Of a DNA stretch of 64,000 nucleotides, positions 26,221 to 37,357 are shown piece after piece. Made by a program: the position numbers and the translations under genes. The DNA lies in NCBI RefSeq assembly GCF_041956535.1, contig NW_027192201.1, forward strand, positions 734,206 to 798,205, written 5' to 3'. The stretch is from Calcarisporiella thermophila CBS 279.70. Taxonomy: Eukaryota; Calcarisporiellomycota. The notes beneath the pieces were generated by a model. The model was given only the letters and a program-made list of their open reading frames with translations. It was not told where the DNA came from and did no database searches. Position 1 is the first letter of the stretch. Each line of letters begins with the position of its first letter.

Positions 26221-29200
26221 TTACCCAACAACAGGATTGACGGTGAACCGGGCCGCAAGCCAGGACACCACCTCGGGATGGCTTTGGAAGAATTGGAAGA
26301 GAAGCACCCCCAACATGACGATGAGCAGCGGCACCCAGAACCACACGAGGCGCTGGTCGTTGAGTCGCAGGAAGCTGACCTCTTGCTCCTCCTTGGCGCC
26401 GGCCGACCGGCAACGCATGTCGGTCGGGGCCGCCTCCTCTCTCCACTCCGATTCCGACGCCCGCTTCCTTCCCCTTGAGAGTCTCCGGGCCGAGTCGATG
26501 GATTTGGTGCGTTGCAGTACCGGCGGCCGGGGTGTGGCGGAGCGATGGAGCGAGTCTAGGGAGGTGGCGCGGTGCGAAGAGCGGGAGCGAGAGCGGAGCG
26601 ATGAGGAGTGGCGGCTGCGCGAATAGTCGGCGTTGAGGGGCGTGAGCGGCGACACGGACAGCCCCAGCGATTCCCCGTAGCTCCAGTCTCTTTCTAGCGC
26701 CTCCATGCTCAGCTCGCCGCCCTCCTTGTACGGCGCCTCCTCGCCACGCCCGGGAAGGGCTGTCGCGGCCGCCTCCGCCCTATTCCCTCCGGGGAAAATG
26801 AAACTGGGCAGGCGGGTGAAGTTCACCTGGGTGGGAATCTGGGGCAACTCGAAGGGCAGCGAGGGCATGGTGGGGATGGAGGGGCGGGGCAGGCCGGAGA
26901 GCGAGTGTCCCAGATGGCCCATCACGGCGGGCAGCTTCGCCTCCTTGATGTTTGGGACGTGCAGCCCGCTCGTCTGCAGGTGCGACAGGGTCTTTTGCAG
27001 CCAGAGGCTGGAGGCGACCGCCATGTCGGTGAGGGGCAGGTGCCAGCCCTCATGCACCTTTTCCGCCAGCTTGACCACCTCCGCGTCCACCACCGCCTCC
27101 ACGGGCCGGTGCTCGTCCTCGCTCGAGCTCCACCTCGCCCGCTGGTCCCCCTCCTGCTCAAAGCTCACCGACGACTCGTCCGCCTCCCCGTCCGCATCCT
27201 CCGACTCCTCCCACATGCTTCCCCCCGTCTCGTCCTCGTCGGACTCCTCCTCCGTGTCCACCGTCTCCTCGTCGGCGGCATCGTAGTCGTCGTCTCCGTC
27301 CGACGAGAACCGGTCCGACGTCCCATCGCTACTCGCCAGCGACGGCGATGACGATGACGACGTCGGGGACCCCACGGGCGTCGCCAGTCCCATCTCCCAT
27401 TCGGCAAGCAGCGCGACGGTCCCGTGGAAGCAGCGGGAGCGCGCGCGATCAATCGGCAGCAGCCCATACGCATCCCGCAAATTGACCCGTGCCCCCGCCT
27501 CCAACAGCGTCTTCACCACGCTCTTTTTCCCGGTCCACGCCGCAAAATGCAGCGCCGTGAAGCCATTCCGGTCGCGCGCGTTCACCTCCACGCCGAGCTC
27601 GGCAAGCAGGTAGGCGAGCCGATCGAAGCCGAGAAGGGCACACAGGTGAAGCAGGGTGTGCCGCGTCTTCGTCTTGAAGTCGAGCCTCCAGGGGTGCCCC
27701 GTGTGGAGAGCGCGCGCAAGGGTCAACACCCGAATCACGGTGGCCTCCGTGACACGCTGGCCCATGGGTGCATATCGACCGGCGGCGGCCGATTGCTGGG
27801 TGCCCCCGACGTTGTTGCCGACCACGCCTCCCATGCCAAAGTCCTGCCCAGAGCTGACGATGCGCATGGCGACCTCACGGGCGTTCTCCACCCGGCCGGT
27901 CAGCTTCACTCCGAGGACCTGGAGAGCAAGCTCCATGAGCTGGCGGTCCGCAGCATCGTCCTTGTAGGTGAAAAACAGGGGGGCGTTGGTGGTGCCGGAG
28001 AGGGAGATGGGGTGCTCCTTGAAGGTCACCGCCACAGGGCCAGGGGTGGGCGACGGGGGAAGGAGGCAAACGATAGTGCCCGGGGACCAGATTTGCGTGC
28101 TCAAGGAGGGAACACCGCCAAACAAACACGTCAGCCCCTCTGGCATTTCCCGAAATTGCAAAGGGCAACTCGTGGTGAGTGCATGGTTTAGAAGAGTAAG
28201 AAAAGCAAGAGATGGACTTACGATAAAACCCGGACCCCAACAGGGTCACCTCGATCCCGCCCAGCATTGGCCCCTCGTCAGGAATAAGCCGATTGATGGT
28301 GGGTGTGGGTGATGGGGCCGTCACGGGCTGGCCCATCATCCCCGTGGAGTGCCGCTGCTTGATGGTCGGTTGTACGGGCGCAGTTTGGACCATCGTGCCG
28401 GTGCTGGAGCCCTTAACAAGGCGTCCGGATCGACTGGCCGTTTTCTTGTGGGAGACGGGCTGGGGAACGGCCTGTGGCTGCGGTGTTGGCTGCTGTTGCT
28501 GCTGCCGCTGTTGACTGCGGAATGCCTGAGGCAAGAGGCTGCTTACGGGTAGAAAAGAGCTAAACATGGATCGTTGGCTTTCAGGAGCGGAGGTGGGCGT
28601 GGATGCTTGACTCTCGTGGGGGATGGTGATGCTGGCGGCTTGAGCAGTCGCCGAATTTTTGGTTCGCGAGGTGAAAAACACGCTCTCCGGGTTGGCCTCG
28701 CCATTCTCAGCGGGATGAGGCAGGGGGGTAAAGGCGGCGGGTGAGAGGGCAGAGAGGGGGGTGGTCGAGGCCGGCGTAAGCGGGGAGGTGGGGGTCAGGG
28801 AGCCGTTGCGTTTATCGGTAGTGGAGGGACTTGGGGCCTTCATGGATGCCAAGTCCTGCTCGGAGGACTGCTTAGTGCGCCGTCGTGCCAGTTTGCTCGC
28901 CGACTTCTCCTTGTCTTTTCCACTCTTATGATCGTCGGTTATTAAAATGGGGGGCGAGGTGCCATTGGCAATGACCCTGCCCAGATAATCCGTCATTTCA
29001 AAGGTTATGCTGCGACACAGAGGAGGGGGCGTTAGCGGGAGACCGTTTAAGAAATGGGGGGCAGACGCCACACTTACATGAATCCGACTTTTTCGTTATG
29101 GTGGCGGCAGTAGCATGCTATTCGCGTCGGTAAGATTGCATCACCAGAGTCAAATCGGAACACCTCTGGGCAATTGAAGAGCAGCACGCGCTGTTGCTCG

Positions 29201-30543
29201 TACGCTAGGCGAGATTCCTCGTCCAGCTCCATGTCATGGTCCATCGTGTTTTCCGCCCCTGGTTTAGGCGGTCTAGGTTTTTTGCGTTGTGCGCGCTTTC
29301 GCTAAGGGGAATATGAAAAAAGAAGTCAGAACGGCCGTGAGGATGGACAAGCCAGTCGGAGTGAGACCTACCTCTCGCTGAACACAGGCAACGCACATGG
29401 TCACTTTTCTCCCTAAATCGCTGGCGCATATTACCGCCGCTTTTAAATTTAAAATTCCCTTCTCTCCATATTGGGATTGCATCGATTGAGCTAGAGAGAT
29501 CACAAAATAGAGCGGTGAAGGTTATCTCGATGTTCTCTCTCCAAAACAAACGGGAAAACCAATGAACCACTTACGATTTTTGCAGAATTTTTGCGTGAGT
29601 TTTTTCCTTGCAACCATGATTTCGGGAATTCTGAGGTGCGTCCACAGTCCTTCGACTTTTTCGCCATTTTCGGTGACCAACTGTATACAGAGCTTTACTT
29701 GTGTCTCGACTCGGGATCTAGCGCCTTGCTGTGGAATACCAAGAATTCTGATTTGGAGACTATCATTTCCCCCCCCCGAAAAAAAAAATTAGTGAGGAGG
29801 ACATGGGAGAGGGGAGGACAAAACACTTACCCCTTGTTGCTCATGTCTGGGATGTCGCCGGTGGGGGAGATAAATGAGGCGGGGCGGGGGGAAGGGCGAA
29901 TCTCAGACTTGTTTCTAGAGAAGGTTCAACATTAAGGTGAGTATAGGGATGGGGGCTCAACAGAAAAGAGATTTAGCAGGAAGGATCACATACTGGCATG
30001 GCTCCTCGGTATTAAGATATTTCAAGCAGTCTTCTTGTGCCTCTGGAAAAGCGGTATCACTGGTCCTATTCCAGTTCTGACAAAAAGAAAGACAAGAGAA
30101 ACAGTTAGTAAGCGGAATGAGCATGGTTTAGGTCAGGGGAAGCCTACGTTGTATCCCTCTAGTTCATTTAATCCATGCTGCAACATGTCCATTCTCTGCC
30201 CCATTCCTGCAGTGGCTGTTCGAATGAGTGCTTCGGTTGCGGAGCCATACCACCCCGCCGCTTGGGCGCTTAGTCCCGAATCATCAAACATAAGCCCATC
30301 CATGTCTCCATCGACATGGTTGAAACCGATTAAATCCAAATCTTCCACCAGCTCTGCTCTTTCCTCCGTCTCCTCCCTGTCGTCTCCTTCCTCCTCCTCT
30401 TCTTCCTCCTCATCCTCATCAGCGCTTTCATCGTCTACGTAATCGTCTTGCAAATAAAACTTGGAATCCTTGACACTCTCATTCGCGGTTATTGAATATG
30501 ACTCAGCACCCTCGGCCATGGAGGTCACTCCTTCGCCTGGCAT
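26221..30543 (-). CDS. Mga2/Spt23-like membrane-tethered transcription factor (IPT + ankyrin + TM)
   Basis: Eight exons (30543-30148, 30076-29994, 29914-29831, 29759-29575, 29490-29372, 29301-29078, 29009-28222, 28139-26221) give 1265 aa. An acidic N-terminus (about 30-60) precedes the conserved Mga2/Spt23 N-terminal region, with SRVETQVKLCIQLVTENGEK (about 200-220), VTMCVACVQRE, LLFNCPEVF and CYCRHHNEKVGF. A Ser/Pro-rich segment is followed by an IPT/TIG domain (about 600-690; GPMLGGIEVTLLGSGFY), ankyrin repeats (about 790-865), acidic and Ser-rich stretches, and one C-terminal transmembrane helix (WFWVPLLIVMLGVLLFQFF). In yeast these ER-anchored proteins sense membrane saturation, are cut by the proteasome and activate OLE1. 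The gene is divergent from the Era GTPase. Confidence 0.93.
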
Positions 30544-31147
30544 TGAAAGGATCTTGTGAATTCAATGTCTGGTGTGATGTGAAAAATGTAGGATTTTGGA
30601 TTGGATGAGTTGGACGCCGTGGTTGGAAATGGGGGAAGGTTGAAAATCCTGGTAAATTAATGGAGTATAAGGGGGACACAGGGGAAATAATATGACGCTC
30701 CGCAAAATCTCTGGTTTGAAGGAAATAAAAATGGCGGAAAAGTGGGGGGGGAGGAGAGAAAAGAAAAAGTTAGAGACGCAGCGGATAAAGAAATCAAGGT
30801 TAATGAGGGCTCATGGGGGGACAAGAGATATCCAGAGCGATAAGTTATTTATTAACCCGTAATAAAGAAAGAGCGGTCCCCCACCCACTGAAAGAATGCT
30901 TACCTGCTAACTGTTTTCGTGTGTGATTATGGATGAAAATAGAGATGAAATAACAATGGCTAGTACTTCGTACCCGATGGCTATTAAAATGATGGCAGGG
31001 AGATTGAAGATCTTGAAGGAATTCCACCTTCTGTGTTGGCAAAAGGGTGTGACGTGTACAGTTTGCACCAAATAAACTTCAGTATTTTCCTTTTTGAACC
31101 ACACTTTAAATTTTCGTTCAAGTATTTCGGGTACACAATAGTAGATC
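30544..31147. promoter_or_regulatory. divergent promoter region (Mga2-like / Era)
   Basis: AT-rich, with no coding signal and no clear TATA box. Confidence 0.5.
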
Positions 31148-32786
31148 ATGCCATTGCATCCTCGCTTGCTCCTGCTTTCCCTCCCGCGATGCCCCGCATG
31201 TCGCACTGTCGAACTGCGCAATGCGCGCGACTACGCGATCATGAGCCGTGCCTGGCGGCTAGCTAGCCGGTCGCGGCCCGCGCTTGCTTCTCAGTTCAAC
31301 CCCACCCCACCTCCCAAAGAGCCATTGCAGGCGGAGCCGACCCCCCCAACCCCCTCCCCAAGAGCCAAGCCTTCAAAATCTAGAAAGCGCGAGGCGATTC
31401 CTCTGTCCTCGGCAGGTACGTTTATTTCCCGCCGTCTCTAGCAGACAGGACGCTCATTATTATTCCTTTTTGCGATGGTCCGCAAATAGATGTCACGACC
31501 AAGCTCCCAAAAGTATTTAAACAATTCGAGCAGCCGCCAGACCCACACCTTATCCGTGTGTCCATAGTAGGCCCCGCCAATGCTGGCAAGTCCACCCTTC
31601 TGAACCGATTGGTAGGCGACAACATATCTCCCGTCACGGAACGGCCCCAAACAACAAGGGAGAGGATTGTTGGTGTGTTGACAGAGGGAAACAAGCAAAT
31701 TGTAATACCACTGTCTATTGAAGCTTTTGTCCGGTGATTGAATAGAAGTCTTTACTTATACCCCCCTTATTTAGGTATTCTTGGACACTCCTGGAATTAT
31801 CCCTGGAAAGAATATCCATCGGTATAACCGCGAACTCATCAATTCCTCCTGGCATTCACTAAAGGAGGCGGATCATGGTAAGTGGTTGTAGGATGACTTA
31901 TTACTACGGCCCACGGGTGAGACCACTAAACGTTTGCTTTAGTCTTGATCATGGTAGATGCTCAAAAGGTGCGCAGATCCACGTTTGCCGAAGATTATTT
32001 GTTCCAAAGACTGAGCGGATTTGAAGTGCCCGCAACACTAGTGTTTAACAAGGTTGGCTAGAAACGGGCTGTGGCTCGGTTGTCTTTTGCTCATTTGACT
32101 GACTTGACCTCCATCCCCTTTAATACTGCCAATGTATCAAGATGGATACGGTGGAGGATCGGGCGGCGTTGGAGCCAATAACGGCCAAATTCCAGACGCA
32201 ATACCCGTACATCAAACGCGTTCTGTTCATCAGTGCACGAGAGAATGTCGACCCCATTAAAGTGAGTCATCTTATCGCCTTTCCTCCCCTTCCTCTTCCT
32301 CCTCTCCAAATCTTTTCACTGCATACTTACTTGTTCCACTCCCTCGTTTGGGCCAACCCTAGGACGCACTCGTCTCGGAGGCGAAGCCTGGAAATTGGAT
32401 CTATCCCAGTGACGCAAGGACCGACCTTGCCGACCTCAAGCGGGTGGAGAACGTGGTGCGAGCTGAGCTCTTCAAGCGATTGTCGGGCTACTTGCCCTAC
32501 ATCATCAAACAAGAGAACATCGGATGGCTACACGAGAAGGGGAGACTGCGGATCGATCAGCTCCTCTATGTGGACCGGGGGAGTCAAGAGGTAAGAAGTA
32601 GGGTTTGGGGAAAGGGGGGGGGGGTCGATGGCAACTCTCTTACTTGCCCCTTTGCTTCTGTAGAAAATCGTGGTGGGAGCGGAAGGAAGGGTGATCAAAG
32701 AGGTGACGCTAGAGGCGAGGAAACAGCTCTCAGAGATATTCCACAAGCCGGTTCAACTCTTTTTGCAAGTGAAATCTAGAAAATAA
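31148..32786 (+). CDS. Era-type GTPase, probably mitochondrial (ERAL1-like)
   Basis: Seven exons (31148-31415, 31490-31701, 31775-31877, 31943-32052, 32142-32261, 32363-32590, 32664-32786) give 387 aa. The first 90 residues are Arg/Ser/Pro-rich, without acidic clusters at the start, as in a mitochondrial presequence; a later in-frame Met at 31241 could also start it. GTPase motifs: G1 GPANAGKS, G3 DTPG, G4 NKMD (split by an intron), G5 SARE. The C-terminal KH domain carries VVGAEGRVIKEV, the GXXG-bearing RNA loop. Era proteins chaperone small-subunit rRNA assembly, here presumably of the mitoribosome. Confidence 0.92.
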
Positions 32787-33219
32787 ACGTTGAAATGCAT
32801 TCCATTTTCCCTCCCAAGTGGCCATTGGGCATTTCGGTGTGGAGTTGGTGGTGGTTGAAAGGAAAAGATATGAATGGATAAAGGATCCATAAGCAATGTA
32901 TAATTCCCTTCATTTAAATATTATACATAGAGAAAAACAGCTAGAAATATAGCGCATATTACACAGAAAAGAGAAGAGTAGAATAAAATAACAAATCAAG
33001 AATGGAACACAAAAAAAAAAGATCCTTGGCAAAGGGAATTCATGACTGTACAAATCAATAAGAATAAGAATAAGAATAGAAGATATTATATATCCTATCA
33101 TCTTTAATAAACAAGCGGGTGAGGGAATGGAAAAGAAAAAAAAACGAAATAGAATAATAATAACAGTAGAAATAGATGAGGTCTGGAAATCAAAAAAAGG
33201 GGGGGAAGGGGAGGGGGAA
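32787..33219. other. convergent intergenic region
   Basis: AT-rich 3' UTR/terminator space between the Era gene and the kinase gene. No coding signal. Confidence 0.6.
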
Positions 33220-34359
33220 TTAGAATCCGACTCCCGAGTCATCCTTATGAGGGTCCACTTTGTAACTTAGTCCCCCGGTGTCTCGGTATGCCAATTGCCT
33301 ACCCATGACTTTGGGCAGCGAAGGGTTTGAGGGGTGCGTTCCAGAATGCTCGGAGGATTGCAGGCGCATGGAGGTCTTCGTAGAGAAGGAGGAGTGACGT
33401 GCATGGCCATCGTAGAAGCGCGGGCAGGCTTCGACCATGGCCCGCAGCTGCTCGACGGTGGCCCGCTTCGCCGGCGAGGTGAAGATGCATTTCAGGATCT
33501 CGTTCAATTGGACCGAGATCGGCAGGATGCTCCGCAAGTAATCCGGGTCCCGGAGGTAGGCGCTGTAGGCGTCGTCAGCGGGCGAGGCGCGATGCCAGGG
33601 ATTACGGCCGGTCACCAGGTTAATGAGGATGATACCCAGCGACCAGATATCGTTGGGGATGGAGGCGTAGGAGCGCCGGTCAGTGCCTTGGCACTCGGGG
33701 GAGAAGTAATACATGCTTCCGCACCCAAAGTCGCTGCTGTACTGCTCTGTGGTCGCCAGGCCAAAGTCCGTGAGTTTTAGAGTGCGACCGCCGTCAAACA
33801 CCATGATATTCTCTGGCTTGAGGTCCCGGTGATAGAGGCCGACCGAGTGGCAGTAGGCTACCGCATCGAGAATCTGAAGAAAGGCATCTCGCACCGCACG
33901 ATCATTGCCGACGTATAATGAACGCTCCGTGATGTTGTAGAAGAGATCGCCCTCGCTGCAGTATTCGAGCACCACGTATATCGATTCCGATGTTTCAACC
34001 ACCTAGTCAAGGGTTTGGAGATGATGCATTAGCGCTGAGGTGTAAAAGAGGACAAAGAGACGCAGATTAGAAGCAAAAGTGGCGATAGAAACCTTTATCA
34101 GGCTGAGGATGTTGTGGTGTGAGGAGACCTGGGTGTGCAATGTGATCTCGCGGTACTGGAACGCCCGCTGTCTAGAATCGAGCCCCGCCTTTGGGAGGAA
34201 TTTGACGGCAAACATTTGCCCCGTCACAAGACTTCGCGCCCTGTAGACCACCCCGTACGCCCCCACTCCTAATACGTCCAAGATCTCAAGCGAGTTGTTG
34301 TCGATCTTCTGGCCAATTTGATTTAAGATAGTGGTAGAATCTAGGGTTGGCTGGTACAT
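33220..34359 (-). CDS. serine/threonine protein kinase, Ran1/Sks1/Vhs1-like
   Basis: Two exons (34359-34093, 34002-33220) encode 349 aa, nearly all kinase domain. Motifs: glycine loop GVGAYGVV, VAIK-type lysine in FAVKFLPK, catalytic loop YHRDLKPEN, DFG in LTDFGLAT, and the group hallmark GCGSMYYFSPEC in the activation segment. Subdomain XI has a conserved Arg (SPAKRATVEQL). A 90-residue Ser/Thr-rich tail follows. Relatives regulate nutrient signalling and the switch between mitosis and meiosis. Substrates cannot be predicted from this sequence. Confidence 0.92.
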
Positions 34360-34821
34360 GATGTAGGCAATTGGGCTGTATGAATGTTTAACGTTTTTTA
34401 GAAGAAAAAGAAAATCTAAAGGTGTATAGGAGGGGAGGGGGGAACGGATTAGGGAGATTGAAATTAGCTCATGGAAAGCGGGAGGGGGGTAGGGAGGGGC
34501 GGCGGCGATTTAGAGGCAAGCGGGGGGAGGGGGGAAGGAGGAGAGGGCTGAAGAAGGGGAGGCAGAAAATAGGAAGACAAAAAAGCGTAGAGAAAGTAAA
34601 GGAAAAAAGTGGGGTTAGTTGACAACTCCTCCCAACCGAATTCACGGAGACAGAGGATCCTAATTCAGCTCAGCTTCAATTCAAAGGAAATCGGATAAGA
34701 ACCGCCGAAATGCGCAGCCCGCAGTATCTTTTCCACTTGGGACTAACTAAACCTTGAGGCCATGTGCAGGCGCACACTCTCACAAAAAACATGAGCTACC
34801 CTCATTATTCAGCCAATATAC
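34360..34821. promoter_or_regulatory. upstream region of the kinase gene with a purine tract
   Basis: From about 34430 to 34610 the plus strand is mostly G and A, so the kinase mRNA leader would be a pyrimidine tract of about 180 nt. No coding signal. Confidence 0.45.
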
Positions 34822-34829
34822 TATAAATA
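34812..34829 (+). promoter_or_regulatory. CCAAT plus TATA promoter candidate
   Basis: GCCAAT at 34812-34817 followed by TATAAATA at 34822-34829. It faces the weak ORF candidates to the right and is the clearest sign of a transcription start in this 4.7 kb stretch. Confidence 0.35.
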
Positions 34830-35091
34830 CACCTTCTTTTATTCAATTTAATTTACAAGCGCTTGAAACCTCAGCAGCACTGACCACCTCCCTTCCTCTA
34901 ACCTACCTCCGTTTCCTCTTTGAGGGCTCGAACTCTGCAGCCTCTCTCCAAGTTTATCCACTGTCTCGCAGTCTCACATTTGCCGCCCGTCCTTTCCCCT
35001 CCCCGAGATCAACCAACAACCATGGAACAGCATGGACCCCTCGTCTCCCACCAAATCGCCGGAGCGGTTCCATCGCCTATGATGGGCCGGG

Positions 35092-35421
35092 ATGTCTAGC
35101 CATGCATCCACGAGCAGTCTACGACGGATACTGCTCTGGTTTTACTCGTACCGGATGCTCAGAGCAGCAGTCCCCTCAACACACGCAAAGTTTCTCGTTA
35201 AGCCTGATTGCCTTGCTGGAACCACCCCGCCCTTCAGACCCGTCTCCTCTGAGAACCATGCGTCTGTGCTAGATAACCCCCGATTTGAACGGCTGCGACC
35301 AAGCCAAGGGGAGCTGCTCGCAGCGGAGCAGGCCCTTATTCGCGAGAGGGCTCGTAGGGGCCCCGTCGTGTTTCGCACTTGGAAGGGAGAAAAGAAGGTT
35401 AATATTGTCTTTCCCAAGTAA
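35092..35421 (+). CDS. hypothetical small protein (109 aa), doubtful
   Basis: This single-exon ORF lies 270 bases downstream of a CCAAT/TATA pair. The N-terminal third is basic and hydrophobic (SLRRILLWFYSYRMLRAA), possibly a mitochondrial or membrane signal. The C-terminal part looks protein-like (RFERLRPSQGELLAAEQALI). I recognise no family. A short upstream ORF (35021-35097) starts at an ATG in good context and its stop overlaps this start codon in the sequence ATGTCTAG. It may be a real orphan gene, one exon of a larger gene, or chance. Confidence 0.25.
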   Translation: MSSHASTSSLRRILLWFYSYRMLRAAVPSTHAKFLVKPDCLAGTTPPFRPVSSENHASVLDNPRFERLRPSQGELLAAEQALIRERARRGPVVFRTWKGEKKVNIVFPK

Positions 35422-36105
35422 TCAAACCGGCTTGCTCCATGCAAGAGCAGTCGAACCATCTCCCGGTTAATTGATTAGACACTTTAAACTCAAACTTGGG
35501 GGAGGAGGGCAGAGGGGAAGGCAAGCCGCATCATGCGCGCAAGCCTTACCCGCTTCTACCCCACCTGCCCTCCTCCCCTTCCGCCCGGCCTGACTACGGA
35601 TTTCCGAAAATTCATGCCAGAGCCTACGCAGCCGCCCGCCATGGCTTCGGAATGCAAAGGCGCAAATGCATCGGGCGGCCTAGCCCCCTCCTCTTCTCCC
35701 TCCCTCTCCCTCCCCCCCCCCCCCGCCCCAACCCGTGCGCGCAAGCTCATCCCAAACACGAGGTCGCTCCCTTCTTCCATGAAACTCTAAATTGCGGATA
35801 TTTGCCCCTTTTGATCTAGGGAACCTTGCTCTATGGCTATGACACGAACGAAACCTTGTTTTTCTCCACCCTTTACTAAAACCATGGTCGCAAAGGGCTC
35901 CCCAGTAAGCCTCCATCCCATGCCGGCGAGCAGGCCTCTTCTTTTGGTATCGGCCCTCTCTTCCCCCGTTGAAATGGGTCTTAGACTTTCTCTCCCCGTT
36001 GGCCACCCCGCCATGGCCGCGTTAGGAAAGCCTATGCGGCCTAATGTCCCACCAAAAGCTTATCCATGAAACTCTTCTATCATACACTGTTTGCAATCAG
36101 GGAAA

Positions 36106-36588
36106 ATGCCGCTTTTGGGTTTATTGTCCATATTGTCTGCCGCCTTTTTGCCCGCAACCTTCCCTGCATCGTCTTTTGTTTGCAGGGATTCACACGTCAT
36201 CCTGGTTCCACCGGAAAACCCCGTCTTCCCCACCATGGCAGTCGCTTGTGACGGCGACGTGGTTCCCCATGGTCCCCGTCCACCCCGAGCTCAACCGAAC
36301 CTGGCCAGGGCAGCTGGGCGGATCCGCATAGAAACTGAGGCAGACTCAGCAGGGTGGATCGGCAAGGTCTTGGATGCTGACGAACTCTGCTTCCCTCTCC
36401 CTCCGGTTTCTCAATGGGAACTCTACCTCCTACGAGGGGGACGAGGATCCCAAGCGATCCTCTGCAAACCCGACTGGAACATGGATCGAGATCCCTTGAT
36501 GGACATCGTCGAGCCGGCATGGATTTTCTTGGGAGTGTCGGGAGAGGATTTGCACAGGAGCGTGAGTCGACCAGGGGGGTCTATTTGA
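36106..36588 (+). CDS. hypothetical secreted protein (orphan), doubtful
   Basis: The ORF of 160 aa begins with a good signal-peptide profile (MPLLGLLSILSAAFLPATFPA) and has four cysteines in the mature part. A GTGAGT donor at 36562 may end a first exon of exactly 152 codons. A pyrimidine-tract acceptor near 36800 would then add a short in-frame second exon ending by about 36880. Neither version matches a family I know. The stretch 37199-37357, after a TAG acceptor, also translates in a protein-like way (KRTAPPGWFKVFESQFDNGF) and might be another exon or gene. Confidence 0.3.
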   Translation: MPLLGLLSILSAAFLPATFPASSFVCRDSHVILVPPENPVFPTMAVACDGDVVPHGPRPPRAQPNLARAAGRIRIETEADSAGWIGKVLDADELCFPLPPVSQWELYLLRGGRGSQAILCKPDWNMDRDPLMDIVEPAWIFLGVSGEDLHRSVSRPGGSI

Positions 36589-37226
36589 GACCCACCGAAT
36601 GGGTTGAGAAACGCGCTTCGAGCCTTGCACCCTGCCTCTCTCTTTGGGATGAGTCAAGCCTCTCTTATGTGGTTGAAACTAGTGTTCCGGCTCACCTTAA
36701 AATAAAGTAAATCAAACCTGGCTCACGAGTCGATTGTGTTGGGTTGCATACTAGGGGTCCATCCCTTTTCTCTCCAACCCCCCTCTCCCTCCCTCCTCTC
36801 AGCTTCCCAACCTCTTCTTCGAGTCCCCTGCTGATCCTCCCGGGGCCCCCATTCAATTTGCCACCGCCCATCCTCCGTAGCATGGCATTGGTAGGGAAGA
36901 TCGGCTCGCGCCACGATTCGGGTATGAAGATCGCAAATCCCGAAGAGATCTTCCAGTGACTCTGTTTTTCAACCTCAGCTAACTGTCTCGAATGCAAAGA
37001 AACTTTCGCTCGGTTGATTGAGCGACATCCTCTCTTGTATCGCCCTTGCAGAAATACACTCTAGCCGGTTTCAAGTCGTCTTCTCCCCCTCCCGCCCCCA
37101 TCCTCCATACGCATTGAGAGCAAATACGATCGTCGGATCGAGATTCCTCCAGTTGCATTACCCCAAACTCAATCCCCTGTCGTCGCTCTGTCCCGTAGAT
37201 TGGCAAGCAACTCCTTTTGCGGCTCG

Positions 37227-37256
37227 ATCGCCTGGAAATCGCCTGGAAATCGCCTG
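37227..37256 (+). repeat. short tandem repeat, 11-bp unit
   Basis: ATCGCCTGGAA occurs twice in full and a third time in part. This is minor replication slippage, inside a possible exon. Confidence 0.6.
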
Positions 37257-37357
37257 CTAATCACGGGCCCTCATTCAAGAGAACGGCCCCACCAGGATGG
37301 TTTAAGGTTTTCGAGAGTCAGTTTGACAATGGTTTTGGACTCGACAATGTCCGGTAG

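Noticed and set aside
27424-28191. 255-aa ORF antisense to the Mga2-like gene
   Set aside because: The opposite strand encodes clear IPT and ankyrin modules; this ORF is Arg/His/Gly-rich without structure.
30133-30543. Independent small acidic protein gene
   Set aside because: Splices in phase into the N-terminus of the Mga2/Spt23-like protein through a GTAGGC donor.
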